Below are positions 1 to 9,126 of a stretch of DNA of 59,197 bases, one piece after another. A model generated the notes under the pieces. It was not told where the DNA came from, did not search any database, and saw only the letters and a list, made by a program, of their open reading frames with translations. The position numbers were made by a program, and so were the translations under genes. The stretch comes from Acidobacteriota bacterium. Lineage in GTDB: Bacteria > Acidobacteriota > Vicinamibacteria > Vicinamibacterales > Fen-181. The DNA is taken from positions 1 to 59,197 of the forward strand of contig PMZR01000041.1 in the NCBI GenBank assembly GCA_003170135.1, given 5' to 3'. Position 1 is the first letter of the stretch, and every line of letters begins with the position of its first letter.

Positions 1-1223
1 TCCAGCATGACGATGGCGTCGTCCACCACGAAGCCGACCGAGAGCGTGAGGGCCATCAGCGACAGGTTGTCCAGGCTGTAGCCGAGCAGGTACATGACCG
101 CGAAGGTGGCGATGATCGACGCCGGCAACGCCAGGCTGGGGATGACGGTGGCCCACAGGTTCCGCAGGAACAGGAAGATCACCATCACGACGAGGCAGAC
201 GGTCAGCAGCAGCGTGAAGCGCACGTCGTCCACCGAGGCGCGAATCGACACCGAGCGGTCGGTACGGACGTCCAGTTGCACGGCCGCCGGCAACTGCGCG
301 CGGAACTGCGGCAGCAGCGCCTTGACGGCGTCGACGACCGCCACCGTGTTCGTGCCCGGCTGTTTCTGGATGGCCAGGTAGATGCTCGGCTGGCCGCCGT
401 ACCAGCTGGCGCTCTTGTCGTTCTCGACGCCGTCGAACACGTGCGCCACCTCCGCGAGCCGCACGGGCCGGCCGTTGCGGTAGGCGACGATGACCGGTCC
501 GTAGGCCTGCGCCTTGAACAGCTGGCCGTTGGCCTGCACGACGAACGTGCGGTCGGGCCCGTAGAGCGTGCCGGCGGGCACGTTGGCGTTGGCGTTCGAC
601 ACTGCATCGGCGACTTCGTTGAGGCCGATCGAGCGCGACGCCAGCTCCCGCGGATCCACGTCGATGCGCACCGCGTACTTCTGGGCGCCGTACACGCCCA
701 CCTGCGCGACACCGCTCACCATCGAGATGCGCTGCGCGATGGTCGTCTCGGCGTACTCGTCCACCGTCGAGAGCGGAAACGCGGCGGATCGCAGGACGAG
801 GAAGATGATCGGCTGGTCCGCCGGGTTGACCTTCTGGTACGACGGCGGCTCCGGCATCTGCGGGGGCAGCTGGCGCGCCGCCTTCGCGATCATCGCCTGC
901 ACGTCCTGCGCGGCGGCGTCGATGTTGCGCGACAGCTCGAACTGCAGCGTGACCGAGGTGCTGCCCTGAGAGCTGCTGGAGTTGATCGAAGAGACGCCGG
1001 CGATGGTCGCGAACTGCTTCTCCAGCGGCAGCGCGACCGCCGCGGCCATGGTCTCCGGGCTCGCCCCGGGGAGGCTTGCCGAGACCTGGATGGTCGGGAA
1101 ATCGACGTTGGGCAGATCGCTCACCGGCAGGAGGCGGTACGCCATCACGCCGAAGATCACGATCGCGAGCATCAGCAGCGTCGTGGTAACAGGGCGGCGG
1201 ATGAAGAGTTCTGAGGGGTTCAT
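1..1223 (-). CDS. RND efflux permease, N-terminal part (runs off window)
   Basis: Inner-membrane proton-driven RND transporter subunit of a tripartite drug or metabolite efflux pump (AcrB/MdtB type). Reading leftwards from ATG at 1223 gives 407 codons with no stop before the edge. The start MNPSELFIRRPVTTTLLML is the typical first transmembrane helix, followed by porter-domain sequence. Near residues 397-407 lies VGFVVDDAIVML, with the paired aspartates of TM4 (equivalent to AcrB D407/D408) that relay protons. The remaining roughly 600 residues lie outside the window. The ATG overlaps the stop of the adaptor gene (ATGA), so the two are translationally coupled. The family is certain; the substrate cannot be told. 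Confidence 0.95.
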   Translation of the reverse strand, partial: MNPSELFIRRPVTTTLLMLAIVIFGVMAYRLLPVSDLPNVDFPTIQVSASLPGASPETMAAAVALPLEKQFATIAGVSSINSSSSQGSTSVTLQFELSRNIDAAAQDVQAMIAKAARQLPPQMPEPPSYQKVNPADQPIIFLVLRSAAFPLSTVDEYAETTIAQRISMVSGVAQVGVYGAQKYAVRIDVDPRELASRSIGLNEVADAVSNANANVPAGTLYGPDRTFVVQANGQLFKAQAYGPVIVAYRNGRPVRLAEVAHVFDGVENDKSASWYGGQPSIYLAIQKQPGTNTVAVVDAVKALLPQFRAQLPAAVQLDVRTDRSVSIRASVDDVRFTLLLTVCLVVMVIFLFLRNLWATVIPSLALPASIIATFAVMYLLGYSLDNLSLMALTLSVGFVVDDAIVML

Positions 1224-2362
1224 CGCTGGCCTGCCGCCTTCTCCGCCGCCGGTTTGTCGATCGTGACCCGCTTGCCGGCCACCAACCTGAGCTGCCCGTC
1301 CGTCACCACGGTTTCGCCCGTCGTCAGGCCGCTGGCGATGACAGACCAGTCGCCGGCCGCGCGCGCCACCGTGATCACGCGCGATTCGACCGTGCGATCC
1401 GCCTTCACGACGTAGACGTACTTGCCGTCGGGCGCATCCTGCACGGCTCGGGTGGGCGCGACGATCGCGTGCGACTCCGTCTTGAGCGTCAGCACGACGT
1501 TGACGAAGAGGCCCGGCCACAGGCGGCCGTCGGCGTTCGGGAACGTTCCCTTCACCATGATGGTGCCGGTGGAGCGGTCAACGGCGTTGTCGATGAACGA
1601 GATCCGCCCGCGCTCGCTCGCGGGCTGGTCGCCGGGCACATCGACGATGATCTGCAGGGTCCCGGCCTTGTTGGAGTCCCGGATGTCGGCCAGGCTGTTC
1701 TCGGGCACGGGGAACCCCACGTAGATGGGGGAGATCTGGTTGATGACGACGAGTGGCGCCGTGTCGTTGGCCTTGACGACGTTGCCGGCCTGCACCATCA
1801 GGGCGCCGGTGCGCCCGCCCACCGGCGCGCGAATGGTCGCGTACTCCAGTTGAAGCGTCGCGTTCTCCACCGCGGCCGCGTCGGCCTTGACCGTCGCCTG
1901 CAGGGCCGCGGCGTTGGTCACCATCTGATCGAGCTGCTCGTTGGTCGCGATGCCGCGGCCGACCAGGTCGCGGTAGCGTTTCACCTGCGCGTCGGCGTTC
2001 CCGGCCTGCGCGGTGTCGCGCGCGAGCGCCGCTTCCGCCTGGTGCAGCTGGGCTGCAAAGGGCCGCGGATCGATCGTGAAGAGGAGGTCGTCCTTCTTGA
2101 CGTCCTGGCCCTCTTGAAAATGCGCCGCCGTCAGTTCGCCGCTGACCAGCGCGCGCACGCCAACGGTCGAAAACGGCTCGACCGTGCCGACCGCGCGCAG
2201 TTCGATCGGCATCGGTCGCTCGACGACGGTCGCCACGGTGACCGGCACCGCGTCGTTGGCGGCCCGCGGCCTCGCCGCGGCGGCGCCGCCGCCGCCGTTA
2301 GGCGAACACCCGGCTGCCGCGATGGTCGCGATGAGCGGAAGAACGAAGAACGAGGCCTTCAC
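1220..2362 (-). CDS. RND efflux periplasmic adaptor (membrane fusion lipoprotein)
   Basis: Periplasmic adaptor (HlyD/AcrA family, 380 aa) linking the RND permease to an outer-membrane channel. The chosen start is GTG at 2362, preceded by AAAGG about 8 bases upstream; it gives a signal sequence ending in a lipobox (AAAGC, Cys19), so the protein is a lipoprotein. Upstream in-frame ATGs would bury the signal peptide. After it come the barrel-sandwich half PIELRAVGTVEPFSTV, a coiled-coil hairpin (around residues 95-140), then lipoyl and beta-barrel segments and the membrane-proximal domain with GLTTGETVVTDGQLRLVAG. It is the first gene of a two-gene operon with the permease. Confidence 0.95.
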   Translation of the reverse strand: MKASFFVLPLIATIAAAGCSPNGGGGAAAARPRAANDAVPVTVATVVERPMPIELRAVGTVEPFSTVGVRALVSGELTAAHFQEGQDVKKDDLLFTIDPRPFAAQLHQAEAALARDTAQAGNADAQVKRYRDLVGRGIATNEQLDQMVTNAAALQATVKADAAAVENATLQLEYATIRAPVGGRTGALMVQAGNVVKANDTAPLVVINQISPIYVGFPVPENSLADIRDSNKAGTLQIIVDVPGDQPASERGRISFIDNAVDRSTGTIMVKGTFPNADGRLWPGLFVNVVLTLKTESHAIVAPTRAVQDAPDGKYVYVVKADRTVESRVITVARAAGDWSVIASGLTTGETVVTDGQLRLVAGKRVTIDKPAAEKAAGQR

Positions 2363-2624
2363 GTGCGTTGCCTTTCGAGAATGGATGTCGGGTGGGCGGT
2401 CGGAAGAGAACGGAGGCATGCCCAGGTACGCCCACGCCCGGACTAATGTGGATTCCGCGCGGATCCTAGCGGATCGGCGCGGTTCGAGCAAGCGGCCCGC
2501 AACCCGGTGGGCGGAAGGCCGATTGCGGCCCCCGCCAGCTTGCTGTCGCTCCAGTCCGCCCACCTTGATAAAATCCGGGGGGGCCGGGCCCGGCGAGGGC
2601 CGCCGGCGGGGCAAGGGAGTGGCG

Positions 2625-3061
2625 ATGGCGGGCTTCACCGGTCCCGACGAATTCAAGCGGGTGTTCGAGCAGATCTTCCAGCTCATGAACGATCACCCGA
2701 AGATTGGCCGGGCCCTGCGTGACGCGAAGCGCCCCACCGGTTCGAGATCACCGATTACGACCTGGTGTTCACGGTCACGTGGGCGCCTCCCGAGGAGGAG
2801 GCCGCGGGACGATTCCTGCGCTGGGGCTGGGAATCCGACGGGTTCAGCGCGGAGCCGCTCATCACGATGAAGATGACGAGCGGCGTCGCGAACCGGTTCT
2901 TCCAGGGCAAAGAAAACATCGCGCTGGCGATCGCGACCGGCCGCGTCAAGCTGCGCGGCCCGCTCGCGAAGATGCTGGAGCTGGCGCCGGTCACCCGGCC
3001 CGTCTATCCCGTGTACCGGGAATGGCTGGCGAACGAAGGACGTGAACACCTGTTGGAGTAG
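2625..3061 (+). pseudogene. SCP2 sterol-carrier-like protein, frameshifted
   Basis: ATG at 2625 opens a frame reading MAGFTGPDEFKRVFEQIFQL and continuing to about 2729; the continuation RFEITDYDLVFTVTWAPP up to REHLLE lies in the -1 frame and ends at 3061. Adding one G at about 2729 (aagcgcc to aaggcgcc) restores a 145-aa protein. The restored protein resembles SCP2-type lipid-binding domains (amphipathic helix, ITMKMTSGVANRFFQGKENIALAIATGRVKLRGP, the usual substrate-cavity strand pattern). No second ATG with a ribosome site explains the downstream part. Either a real null mutation or a one-base consensus error; the intact-looking codons on both sides favour the latter. Confidence 0.7.
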
Positions 3062-3077
3062 CGCCTGGGAGAGTTCC

Positions 3078-3452
3078 GTGGTCGATGACAACGACATTCC
3101 GCCGCCGAACGAGAGCGTGATCAGCAGTCTGCTGGGCCGGTTGAAGGATTCGGGCGAGCAGGTGGTCAACGAGATCAGCCAGCAATTGCTCGAAAATCCC
3201 ACTTTTCTTGCGGCGTTGCGCCGCAGCATCGAGGCGAAGGACCGCGTCGCCCAGACGATCAGCGGGACGATGGACTTCGTGAACCTGCCGTCGAAGAACG
3301 ACGTGGCGGCGGTGATGGCGCTGCTCGAACGCCTGAGCCTGCGCATGTCGACGCAGCAGCGGTCGCTCGCCGCGATCGAGCAGCGACTCGACCAGATGAA
3401 GGCGGCGCTCGACGCGTTGTCGGCGGCGGTGCAGGAGGGGACGGAGCGATAA
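3078..3452 (+). CDS. small coiled-coil protein, function unknown
   Basis: I do not recognise this family. The 124-aa product begins at GTG 3078, preceded by GGGAG about 7 bases upstream; a more upstream GTG at 3042 would lack a ribosome site and overlap the previous gene. The protein has an acidic, proline-rich N-terminus, then long predicted helices (residues about 15-120) with regular hydrophobic spacing such as VMALLERLSLRMSTQQRSL. It resembles phasin or PhaE-like accessory helices in general build, but no signature motif is present. It starts 16 bases after the SCP2-like gene and is probably cotranscribed with it. It ends one base before a heptad repeat array. Confidence 0.6.
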   Translation: MVDDNDIPPPNESVISSLLGRLKDSGEQVVNEISQQLLENPTFLAALRRSIEAKDRVAQTISGTMDFVNLPSKNDVAAVMALLERLSLRMSTQQRSLAAIEQRLDQMKAALDALSAAVQEGTER

Positions 3453-3540
3453 GCGGTGCGGGGTGCGGTGTGCGCCGTGCGAGGTGCGGTGCAGGGTGCG
3501 AGGTGCGCGCAAGGTGCGCAGTGCGTGCGGGGTGCGCCGC
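3453..3540. repeat. heptad array 1, unit NNGGTGC
   Basis: Tandem 7-bp units each ending in GTGC (gcggtgc, ggggtgc, ggtgtgc, gccgtgc, gaggtgc and so on), with three longer 11-12 base units. It fills the space between the stop codon of the + strand gene at 3452 and the stop of the convergent - strand gene at 3551. No coding signal of its own. Confidence 0.85.
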
Positions 3541-3550
3541 GCGCCGGCCT

Positions 3551-4558
3551 CTATCCGTGTGCGCGCCCGCGCCCAGGCGTTGTCGCTACCGCGCCGCCCG
3601 GCTCTTTCGCCGGCGACGACTCTCCGTGGATCACCGGTCCGCTGCGGATGAGGTTCGACCGGAGGCGCTGGCCCAGGATCTCCTCCGCGCGGCGGCCGGC
3701 GTCGATGAGCTGCTCGAGGTCGATGCCCGTCCCGACGCCCATCTCCTGAAGCAAGCCAACCAGGTCCTCACTGCACGTGTTCCCGGTATAGCCGGCTGAG
3801 TACTTGGCCGCGCCCGTCGCCGGCTGCCCGCCGATCGCGCCAATCGAACAATCGACGTAGCTGACGCCGAGTTCGAGCATCGCGATGGAGTTGACGATCC
3901 CGCTGCCGCGCGTGTCGTGAAAGTGCGCGATGAACTCGACACCGGGGAAGAGCGCCATCAACTCGCCGACGCGCTCGCGCACGAGGTGCGGGTTGGCGAC
4001 GCCCGTCGTGTCGCCGAGCATGATCGTCTGCGCGCCCTCGTCAACGTAGAACCGCACGATTTGCGCGACGTCCCGCGTCCGGATGTCGCCCTTCACCGGG
4101 CAGCCATAGACCGTGCCGGCGCATCCGATCGTCTTCACGCCCAGCGCGTGCGCCCGTTTCATCAGGCCCGCGTGCGCCTCCATCGCCTCGGCGTGCGTCA
4201 GCCGGAAGTTCAGCACGTTGTGGGCTTCGCTCGATGAGATCATCAGGATCATCTCGTCGGCGCCGTACCCCTCCTTCTGGCAAACCTCGAACCGGTCGAA
4301 TCCCTTCGCGTTCGGCGTCAGGACGACATAGGACGCGTCCGGCCGCCGGTCGATGCGGCGGAGCACGTCCGCGGCGTCGGCAAACTGCGGGAGCAACTTC
4401 GGGTTGGAGAACGACGTGACTTCAATCTTGCCGAAGCCGGCGCGCGCGATGCGGTCGATCATCTCGACCTTGTCGTCGGTCGACACGAGGACGGGCATCG
4501 ATTGCAGGCCGTCGCGCGCCCAGCACTCGCAGGCGATGACCGACTTTCGCAGGGACAC
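3551..4558 (-). CDS. HMG-CoA-lyase-family (DRE-TIM) aldolase
   Basis: TIM-barrel lyase of the pyruvate carboxyltransferase/HMGL family, 335 aa. Diagnostic residues are visible: the metal and catalytic region ACECWARDGLQS near the N-terminus (family norm EVGPRDGLQN, here diverged), HFHDTRGSG and GAIGGQPATGAAKYSAGYTGNTCSEDLVGLL, matching the GGCPYAPGATGNLATEDL region of true HMG-CoA lyases but lacking that exact cysteine loop. GTG at 4558 is preferred over TTG 4564 because GGGAG sits 7 bases before it. A bona fide HMG-CoA lyase is encoded at 45941-46876, so this one probably cleaves a different 3-hydroxy-acyl-CoA or keto acid. Its C-terminal tail is low-complexity and abuts heptad array 1. Confidence 0.85.
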   Translation of the reverse strand: MSLRKSVIACECWARDGLQSMPVLVSTDDKVEMIDRIARAGFGKIEVTSFSNPKLLPQFADAADVLRRIDRRPDASYVVLTPNAKGFDRFEVCQKEGYGADEMILMISSSEAHNVLNFRLTHAEAMEAHAGLMKRAHALGVKTIGCAGTVYGCPVKGDIRTRDVAQIVRFYVDEGAQTIMLGDTTGVANPHLVRERVGELMALFPGVEFIAHFHDTRGSGIVNSIAMLELGVSYVDCSIGAIGGQPATGAAKYSAGYTGNTCSEDLVGLLQEMGVGTGIDLEQLIDAGRRAEEILGQRLRSNLIRSGPVIHGESSPAKEPGGAVATTPGRGRAHG

Positions 4559-4575
4559 GGTCAAGCTCCCTCGAA

Positions 4576-4644
4576 GTTAACAGTCAACCGTTAACAGTCA
4601 ACGGTCAACGGTCAACGGTCAACGGTGAACGGTCAACGGTCAAC
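4576..4644. repeat. heptad array 2, unit GTCAACG
   Basis: About ten perfectly phased 7-bp units: GTTAACA, GTCAACC, GTTAACA, then six GTCAACG-like units (one GTGAACG) and a final partial unit. It occupies the gap between two - strand genes, starting 17 bases upstream of the HMGL-like start and ending four bases from the HU-like stop. Confidence 0.95.
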
Positions 4645-4648
4645 ATGG

Positions 4649-5078
4649 CTACCGGCCTGCGGCGCTCGTGCCCTGTTCCCTGATCCGGTGCCGCGCCGCA
4701 TCGACTGTGAACGCGTGCGTCTGGAACTTGATGGCGACGGCGCACAGATCGCCGTCGAGCAGGAACGCCAGGCCCAGCGGGTGCGCGGCTGCCGCGGCAA
4801 TGAGTTCCTCGACTTCGCGCGAGGTCGGCGCATACGACCCTGGATGCGACCCGCGCGCCGTCGCGCCGGCGCTGTCGAGTTCGTTGGGTTGGCCCGCGCG
4901 CCGGGCATCTGAAGGCTCCCCGCCAGTCGTGCCACAAAAGTCCGCAATCGGCACGCGCTCGCCCGTTCGTGCGGCCCTCGCGCGCGATTCCGGCCAACGC
5001 CGTCAGTGTCCGTTCGGCGTCGGTGCGCGAGACGCCGGCCCGGCGCGCGAGTTCGTCCACCAACTCCGTGTCAGTCAT
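4649..5078 (-). pseudogene. HU-like DNA-binding-domain protein, frameshifted
   Basis: ATG at 5078 (AGAGG 8 bases upstream) begins MTDTELVDELARRAGVSRTD, the helix-turn-helix half of an HU/IHF-type domain. At about 4965 the matching continuation (ERVPIADFCGTTGG, in the position of the HU ERV..GFGTF strand) moves to the other frame, which then runs open to the stop at 4649. Removing one C in aacgggcgag joins them. The C-terminal half (SREVEELIAAAAAHPLGLAFLLDGDLCAVAIKFQTH) is not part of classical HU and I do not recognise it. Possible consensus error, as in several other genes here. Confidence 0.6.
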
Positions 5079-5205
5079 CGTGTACCTCTGCAAGTAAGTC
5101 GCGGTGCGTTCCCGGGCCGGGATTCTACCACCGGTGCGCCGGAGTTCACCCTGTGTCGACAATGGGGCGCCGATCGGAGGGCGAGGCTCTTAGCGGCGTC
5201 CGCCT

Positions 5206-6014
5206 TCACCGCTCGTCAGCGAAATCACTCCGGCTCAGTTGCGGATTCACGCGTACACGTTCGATCCGTCTCACGATGTGGACGCCGGCAGATCGTTCGT
5301 CGATTCGGAAGGGAAACCTGAGTCCGTCGACCACCCGGTAATCTTCCAGTCTTCTTACCCGTGCAGAACCTTCTCGCTACCGTCGGCTTCGATGCGACGG
5401 ATTGACGAGATGATCGCCGACGGCGCGTCGTGGCTGAGCACCAATCGGATGACGAAGCCATTGGGTGCCGTGAACTCGATCGTCTCGCCCTCGACGTCAT
5501 CGAGTGTGACCATTCCAACGTATTGAGCGCGCATGGCGAGCGACGGGGGCGTCCTCAGGAGAAAGGTCAGCGTGAGGATTGCCGCATCTCGCTCCGTGCT
5601 CTGGCGCGCTATCGCATCCATACCGGGGAGTCTGGCAATCGCGGGGCCGCCCGTCTGCCTTCGCCAGAACGACGCGCCGTGCAGCGTGTGGACAAACCAC
5701 TTGCTGGCAATCTGGAACTCGTCGGGCCAGAACATCCGAAAAGCAAATCGCTCGGCCGGAGACGGGACGCGCTCACCCTCTCGCTGGTCCGTGCCTTCGA
5801 CTTCCAAGGTCTTGACGGCACCGAGAGGCCTCGCCCCTCCCAGGGCCCGGCGCGCCCGCGCGAGCACGTCGTCAGCGCGATTGTTGAGCACGCGGCCTGG
5901 CTTCGACGCCTGCGCCCACTCGGCTGCTTCGGCCCGCCCGGCAGAGTCGTGTGGAAGGTGCGGAGCGCACAGCAGAACAGTCAACGCGATGAACGAGGCA
6001 CACGTGCACCGCAT
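5206..6014 (-). pseudogene. secreted lipoprotein-sorting-like protein, frameshifted near C-terminus
   Basis: Starts at 6014 with a signal peptide (MRCTCASFIALTVLLCAPHL), only four bases after the ADOP permease stop, so it is the last gene of that operon. The frame is open to a TAA at 5355. However, the adjacent frame then continues with RLEDYRVVDGLRFPFRIDER, the recurring last strands of LolA/LolB-like fold proteins that accompany ADOP genes, and stops at 5206. One added G in the GGGTAAG stretch at about 5357 joins the two. Restored length is about 268 aa. The product would be a periplasmic or outer-membrane lipid-related protein; exact role unknown. Confidence 0.6.
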
Positions 6015-6018
6015 AGGT

Positions 6019-8574
6019 TCACTCCTGGCGCAGTGCCTCAGATGGGTCGATGCGGCCCGCTCTGAGAGATGGAGCCACCAACGCAGCGACAGTCGTGCAG
6101 CACGCGACGCCGGCTGCGCAGACAGCCGTCGCCAAGTCGGATGGGGACACGTTGAAGAAGAGGGCAGCCGCCCAGTGTGCCGTGGCGAGGCCGAGGCCGA
6201 GCCCGGCGACGACGCCTGTTGCGGCTATCCGAGCACCGACGGTGAGGATGTCACGGCGTATTGCGGAAGGCTCCGCGCCGAGCGCCATGCGGATGGCGTA
6301 CTCGCGGCTGCGTTGACGTACTCCGTACGTTGTTCCTCCGTAGAGTCCGATCGTCGTCAACGCCAAACCGGTCGCCGCGAGCACCATGAGCAGTTGGAGT
6401 CGCATGCGAAACGGAGATGTGACACGTGTCGCTTCACTTGAGAGATCGACGACGGTTGGAGAGCCCGCCTTCCACATCCGACGCACCGTATCGCGAATCG
6501 AGACGATCGAGGCCCTGTCAGACCCGGGGATACGCACCAGAAGCCACGAGGGAGGAAGCCACTGGGCACAGGAAGAGTAAATCTGCGGTTTTGGCGGCTC
6601 GTCGGGCCGGACCATCCGCACATCCCCAACCACACCGACGACTACATGAGGAAGTCCATCGACCAGAATCGCTCGGTCTACGACCGATCTGGCAGGGTCG
6701 ATGAGCCGCGCTGCCGTCTCGTTGACGACAGCCACCAGCTTCATCCCGCGGCCATCGTGTTCGTCGAATTCGCGACCGGCGACCAGGCGTCCACCGACGG
6801 TTGCAAAGTAGCCCGGAGCGATGAACGCCCGGGTGACCGCCACTGCGTCACCCGGGCGAACGCCGGGCAGGGATGTCCGCGAGTTCACTCCGCCGCGTGA
6901 GAAGGGACGGAACAGCGTCCCCGTGACACGCTCGACGCCGGACAGGTGCTGCACGGCAACAGTCGTCTGGGCGAACCGCTCTTCGATGGAGTCCGACGTG
7001 CTGGCACCGTCTGCGTACCGGGGAAGGGAGACAGCGAACAGGTTGCCGGGTCGGAAACCGAGATCCACTCGGGTGACTTCGATGAAGCTCCGAAGCGTCA
7101 GGCCGCCCAGATAAACGAGCGCACAACTGAGAGCGACCTGGGTCACGAGCAGCCCCGTCCTGAGACGTGCCGCGCCCGGGCGTGAACCCGCCGGCGCGCC
7201 GCCGCGAAGCGCGTTGGCCGGCACCGTCGTGCCAAGCAGGCGAACCGGAACAACGACGAAGGCGACGATTCCCGCAGCGGCGGCCAACGAGGCAAACGCC
7301 AGCGCGCGGGCGTCCGGCGCGATCTGCTGGCCGCGCACGATCTCGACCGGCAGGAATGCCAGAAGAGTCTGGAGCAACCACCGCGTACCCAACCAGGCGC
7401 AGCCAAGGCCGGCGGCTGCAAGGACGGCTCCCTCGATGGCATGTTGAGCGACGATATGGCGCGTGCAACCGCCCAGCGCAAGTCGGACGCCGATGTCCCT
7501 GCCCATTCCGACCACTCTGGTGAGTTGGAGAAAGGCCACCTCGATCCAGGTCAGCAGCAAGACCATGACAGTGCCGGCCGACAACAATGCGAGCGCCAGG
7601 ACCGAGTTCGGGCGGATCCAGTCGCGCAGCGGCATGGAGGCGATCCGCACCCCGCTCGCCCTGCCAAGAGCCTGTTCGACAGCGGCAACTGGCACGCCCG
7701 GCCGAAGACGGCCGACCGCCTGCAGATAGCTGTAGCTCTCGTAACCAGGTTCGGGAACCAGTACCGCAGCCGCCCAGACGTTCGTGCCGTTCGGAAAATC
7801 GAAGCCGCGTTTCATGACGCCCACGATCAGCAAACGTCTCTTCGCGATTGTCACCACCCTGCCGGCGAGGCCCGGGTCGCCGCCAAACCGCGACCTCCAC
7901 ATGTCGTAGCCAATCAGGACACTTCGCGGCTCAGCGGGGGTCGCATCGGCCTCACTCAGGGTGCGCCCGAACATGGGGCGCTCGCGCAGCACCTGGAAAA
8001 GAGTCGGGGAGACGTCCGCCCCCATGACGTCGGCGTCGTCTGGGCCGTTGGCGTTCGACCAAGGCAACATGACGGCGACGTCAGACAACGCGTAGCTGTC
8101 CCGAAGGGCGAGATAACAACGGGGAGAGATTGGTCCGAACGCGGCCATGCGCGGTTTGGACGACGTGCTGCCGAGAGCGACGAGCTGGTCGGGTTCAGGG
8201 TAAGGAAGTGGCTTCAGCAGAACGCCGTCGACGGCTGAAAAGACGGCGGTGTTCACCGCGACGCCCAGCGCAACGAGCGCAATCACGCAGACTGCCAGGA
8301 CAGGCTGGTGGTGAATCCGCCGCAGCGCCAGGCGCAGATACTGCGCCCCGAGATCCAGCCGTAGCGTGCGCACCTCGCGCACCGCCTCTTTCGTCTGTGT
8401 CACCCCGCCAAGATCCCGCAACGCGACTCGCCGTGCTTCAGTTGGCGTCATTCCGCGCGCCACGTTCGCCTGGATCTCCATCTCGAGATGGAAGCGGAGT
8501 TCCTCGTCCACTTCCGCTTCAACCGCGTTGCGCCCGAGGAGCCCCCTCACGTATGCGCCAAGCCTCGCCAGCAT
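6019..8574 (-). CDS. ADOP-family ABC-type permease
   Basis: Large membrane protein (851 aa) of the acidobacterial duplicated orphan permease family. It has the ADOP N-terminal helical segment (EVDEELRFHLEMEIQANVARGMTPTEARR), a first transmembrane helix near residue 90, then two MacB periplasmic plus FtsX membrane units; the last three helices end in the usual RAGRIDPSEALRQE. Start ATG 8574 has a GGGGAG/GGAGAA ribosome site. No ATPase gene is nearby, as is usual for ADOPs, so its partner is unknown. It lies 18 bases after a PadR regulator and 4 before a secreted protein: a three-gene operon. Substrate unknown; a role in export or envelope stress is inference from MacB. Confidence 0.93.
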   Translation of the reverse strand: MLARLGAYVRGLLGRNAVEAEVDEELRFHLEMEIQANVARGMTPTEARRVALRDLGGVTQTKEAVREVRTLRLDLGAQYLRLALRRIHHQPVLAVCVIALVALGVAVNTAVFSAVDGVLLKPLPYPEPDQLVALGSTSSKPRMAAFGPISPRCYLALRDSYALSDVAVMLPWSNANGPDDADVMGADVSPTLFQVLRERPMFGRTLSEADATPAEPRSVLIGYDMWRSRFGGDPGLAGRVVTIAKRRLLIVGVMKRGFDFPNGTNVWAAAVLVPEPGYESYSYLQAVGRLRPGVPVAAVEQALGRASGVRIASMPLRDWIRPNSVLALALLSAGTVMVLLLTWIEVAFLQLTRVVGMGRDIGVRLALGGCTRHIVAQHAIEGAVLAAAGLGCAWLGTRWLLQTLLAFLPVEIVRGQQIAPDARALAFASLAAAAGIVAFVVVPVRLLGTTVPANALRGGAPAGSRPGAARLRTGLLVTQVALSCALVYLGGLTLRSFIEVTRVDLGFRPGNLFAVSLPRYADGASTSDSIEERFAQTTVAVQHLSGVERVTGTLFRPFSRGGVNSRTSLPGVRPGDAVAVTRAFIAPGYFATVGGRLVAGREFDEHDGRGMKLVAVVNETAARLIDPARSVVDRAILVDGLPHVVVGVVGDVRMVRPDEPPKPQIYSSCAQWLPPSWLLVRIPGSDRASIVSIRDTVRRMWKAGSPTVVDLSSEATRVTSPFRMRLQLLMVLAATGLALTTIGLYGGTTYGVRQRSREYAIRMALGAEPSAIRRDILTVGARIAATGVVAGLGLGLATAHWAAALFFNVSPSDLATAVCAAGVACCTTVAALVAPSLRAGRIDPSEALRQE

Positions 8575-8592
8575 GTTTCTTCTCCCCGAGTC

Positions 8593-8919
8593 CTACGTCG
8601 TCCGCAGAATTCGTCGCATCGACAGCGTGAACTGCTGCCATGTCTGCGTCTCGGTCTCCAGTTGCTCGCGACCGGCCCTGGTCAACGTGTAGATTCTTGC
8701 GCGCCGATTGTTCTCCGACGGCGCCATCTCGGACGTGATGTGGCCGCGCATCTCCAACCGGTGAAGCGCCGGGTACAACGACCCCTGGCTTGCCGAGAGC
8801 CCTTCACGGGAAATCTGTCGAATGCGGTTCGAGATCCCCCAGCCGTGGTTCGGACCGAGGGCCAGGATCTTGAGGATCAGGAGGTCGAGGGTGCCTTGAA
8901 GGAGGTCAGTCTTCGGCAA
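8593..8919 (-). CDS. PadR-family transcriptional regulator
   Basis: 108-aa winged-helix repressor. MPKTDLLQGTLDLLILKILALGPNHGWGI is the standard PadR opening, followed by the wing SQGSLYPALHRLEMRGHI and a C-terminal dimerisation helix. Translation starts at TTG 8919, seven bases after AGGAG; no ATG or GTG competes. As the first gene in front of an ADOP permease it very likely controls that operon and itself. The ligand is unknown. Confidence 0.95.
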   Translation of the reverse strand: MPKTDLLQGTLDLLILKILALGPNHGWGISNRIRQISREGLSASQGSLYPALHRLEMRGHITSEMAPSENNRRARIYTLTRAGREQLETETQTWQQFTLSMRRILRTT

Positions 8920-8948
8920 GTGCTTTCTCCTCTCGAAAATACCAGGAG

Positions 8949-8977
8949 AGCATAGGAGTGTTCCTGTCGGAGGTCAA
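8949..8977 (-). promoter_or_regulatory. sigma-70 promoter of the padR-ADOP operon
   Basis: On the minus strand TTGACC (8972-8977) and TATGCT (8949-8954) are separated by exactly 17 bases, a near-consensus housekeeping promoter about 30 bases upstream of the TTG start of padR. The spacer carries the imperfect palindrome AGGAGTGTTCCT (8954-8965), a plausible autorepression site for PadR; the operator role is inference. Confidence 0.75.
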
Positions 8978-9126
8978 GAGGAATACTGTGCGGAGGACAC
9001 GACGCCGGAATCCTGAGCGGGGAATCCCCACGCCGACGGCCCCGGTGCGCCTTCAACGTTTGCCTCATCCGTCATGTCTAAGGCTGTGAACGGCAAAGAC
9101 GAGCCGGCGCCCAGAAGGGATACACG

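Noticed and set aside
4576..4644. Replication-origin DnaA boxes in GTTAAC-rich array
   Set aside because: No TTATNCACA boxes and no dnaA/dnaN nearby; it is simply array 2.
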